Under the pieces are notes generated by a model. The model was not told the origin of the DNA and did no database searches. It saw nothing but the letters and a program-made list of their open reading frames with translations. Made by a program: the position numbers and the translations under genes. Below are positions 33,702-34,838 of a stretch of 34,838 bases of DNA, in pieces. Source of the DNA: Candidatus Collierbacteria bacterium (GTDB lineage Bacteria; Patescibacteriota; Microgenomatia; UBA1400; MFAQ01); contig CAISLM010000080.1 of assembly GCA_903886255.1 (NCBI GenBank), positions 1 through 34,838 of the forward strand. Direction: 5' to 3'. Position 1 is the first letter of the stretch. Every line of letters starts with the position of its first letter.

Positions 33702-34838
33702 TTATCCTTTAGATATTTTCGCTATCTGTTCTACTTCTTTCCAAGTGGTTGCCTGATCTGCCCCTTTGTCTTCTCGGAATCTCACTAGTCTCGGAAATCT
33801 CAAAGCTATCCCGGCAGCATGAACATTACTTTTGGTTACTTCATCCGCCGCCACTTCCACTACTACCTTTGGCATTACCCAGACATCGGCCTTCAAAGTT
33901 CCCTCCACCATATAGTTTTTAGGTTTTTCCTTTAGGTCAATTCCGTCCAATCTTTTTTTCAGATTTCTAAACTCATCATCCGTCAATCCTGTCCCAATCT
34001 TAGCCAGAGACACCCAAGAATCACCTTTTTTCAGTCCCACTAAAAAGGCTCCAATACCAAAAACTGCTCTTTTACCCCGTCCCAAATAATATCCCAAAAC
34101 TACCAAGTCTAAAGTATCCGACAATTTTCCGGAACTGCCTTCCGCCTCTTTTATTTTCACCCAATTCCACCCTTGCCTGCCCGGTAAATATTTTCCATCC
34201 CAGATCTTCATTACTGCTCCTTCATATCCCTCTTTTAAATACTCTCTGTGAAGTCTCATTACATCATCCGGTTTTTCTGCTTGTACATATTGATCCACAA
34301 CAATCACGTCATTTGCTGCTATCGCTTTGTCCAATATTTTTCTTCTTTCAAAATAAGGCATCTCAATCAAACTCTCCCCATCTTTATTCAAAATATCAAA
34401 AGTAAAAAATCTAATTGGAACTGCCTCAGCGGCATTGCCAATATTGTGTTTTCTTTTCCTGGTCATAGTTAATTGAAAAGGAACCACTCTTTGCGTTTTC
34501 TTGTCATAGCCTACCGCCTCACAATCCAAAATAACTTGATCGCCTTTAATCCATTTTCCCATTCCCAAAAGTTCAGGAAACATCCAGCTATTCTCTTCTA
34601 AATTTCTGGTAAATGTCTTTACTTCATTCTTCAGTCTATTAAAGTGTATTTGTAAGCGTGTTCCGTCAAATTTTCTTTCAACGGCTAAATTCTTCATCTT
34701 TTTAACTATTTCGTCGTATTCATTAATTCTCTGACAAAGAGCTGGAACAACAGGAACACCGACCTTTACTTTAATGTTTTTCAGCCCTTTCATCCCTTTT
34801 TCTTTGACTACAGTCGCAATAAATCCCGGGTCAGGATA
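33702..34838 (-). CDS. ATP-dependent DNA ligase, archaeal-type; N-terminal part lies beyond the window
   Basis: ERKFDGTRLQIH (KxDGxR), EGYEGAVMKIWDGKYLPGRQGWNWVKIK, TKSNVHAAGIALRFPRLVRFREDKGADQAT. Reading frame upstream of the track ATG stays open to the edge (YPDPGFIATVVKEKGMKGLKNIKV). Confidence 0.92.
   Translation of the reverse strand, partial: YPDPGFIATVVKEKGMKGLKNIKVKVGVPVVPALCQRINEYDEIVKKMKNLAVERKFDGTRLQIHFNRLKNEVKTFTRNLEENSWMFPELLGMGKWIKGDQVILDCEAVGYDKKTQRVVPFQLTMTRKRKHNIGNAAEAVPIRFFTFDILNKDGESLIEMPYFERRKILDKAIAANDVIVVDQYVQAEKPDDVMRLHREYLKEGYEGAVMKIWDGKYLPGRQGWNWVKIKEAEGSSGKLSDTLDLVVLGYYLGRGKRAVFGIGAFLVGLKKGDSWVSLAKIGTGLTDDEFRNLKKRLDGIDLKEKPKNYMVEGTLKADVWVMPKVVVEVAADEVTKSNVHAAGIALRFPRLVRFREDKGADQATTWKEVEQIAKISKG

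Noticed and set aside
1-34838. Alternative genetic code (UGA=Gly), known in some CPR lineages
   Set aside because: leuS ends on TGA at the expected C-terminus, and no in-frame UGA was seen in conserved genes.
1-34838. CRISPR arrays, rRNA genes, transposons
   Set aside because: No regularly spaced direct repeats, no rRNA-like conserved blocks, and no transposase motifs in the ORF translations.

Overview
The window is 34.8 kb and reads like a compact Patescibacteria/CPR-type genome (inference from gene content; I cannot run a taxonomic search). UGA is used as an ordinary stop. Most of it is core translation machinery: eight aminoacyl-tRNA synthetase genes (leuS, aspS, glyS, hisS, tyrS, thrS, argS, lysS) plus pth. 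Also present are a Rel/SpoT-MurB-like-MurA cluster, a CsoR/CstR-like regulator with trxA and trxB, transporters, a GH3 hydrolase, a GT2 glycosyltransferase, a DedA protein, a CaCA exchanger and a 5'-truncated archaeal-type ATP-dependent DNA ligase. The most notable points are: (1) miniature T-box leaders upstream of thrS and argS, in which the cognate codon (ACC, CGC) sits at positions 3-5 of a 7-nt loop on a 5-bp stem, followed by a UGGNACC antiterminator bulge and a terminator; (2) a three-gene cassette encoding a J-domain/Ser-Thr kinase fusion, a VWA (MIDAS) protein and a truncated pyruvate-kinase-like protein; (3) tandem paralogous small orphan proteins; (4) a MurB-like protein whose two catalytic residues appear replaced; (5) a CstR-like two-Cys regulator whose palindromic operator overlaps its own start; (6) a recurrent -10 box placed 6-8 nt before the start codon (leaderless mRNAs) at many core genes.
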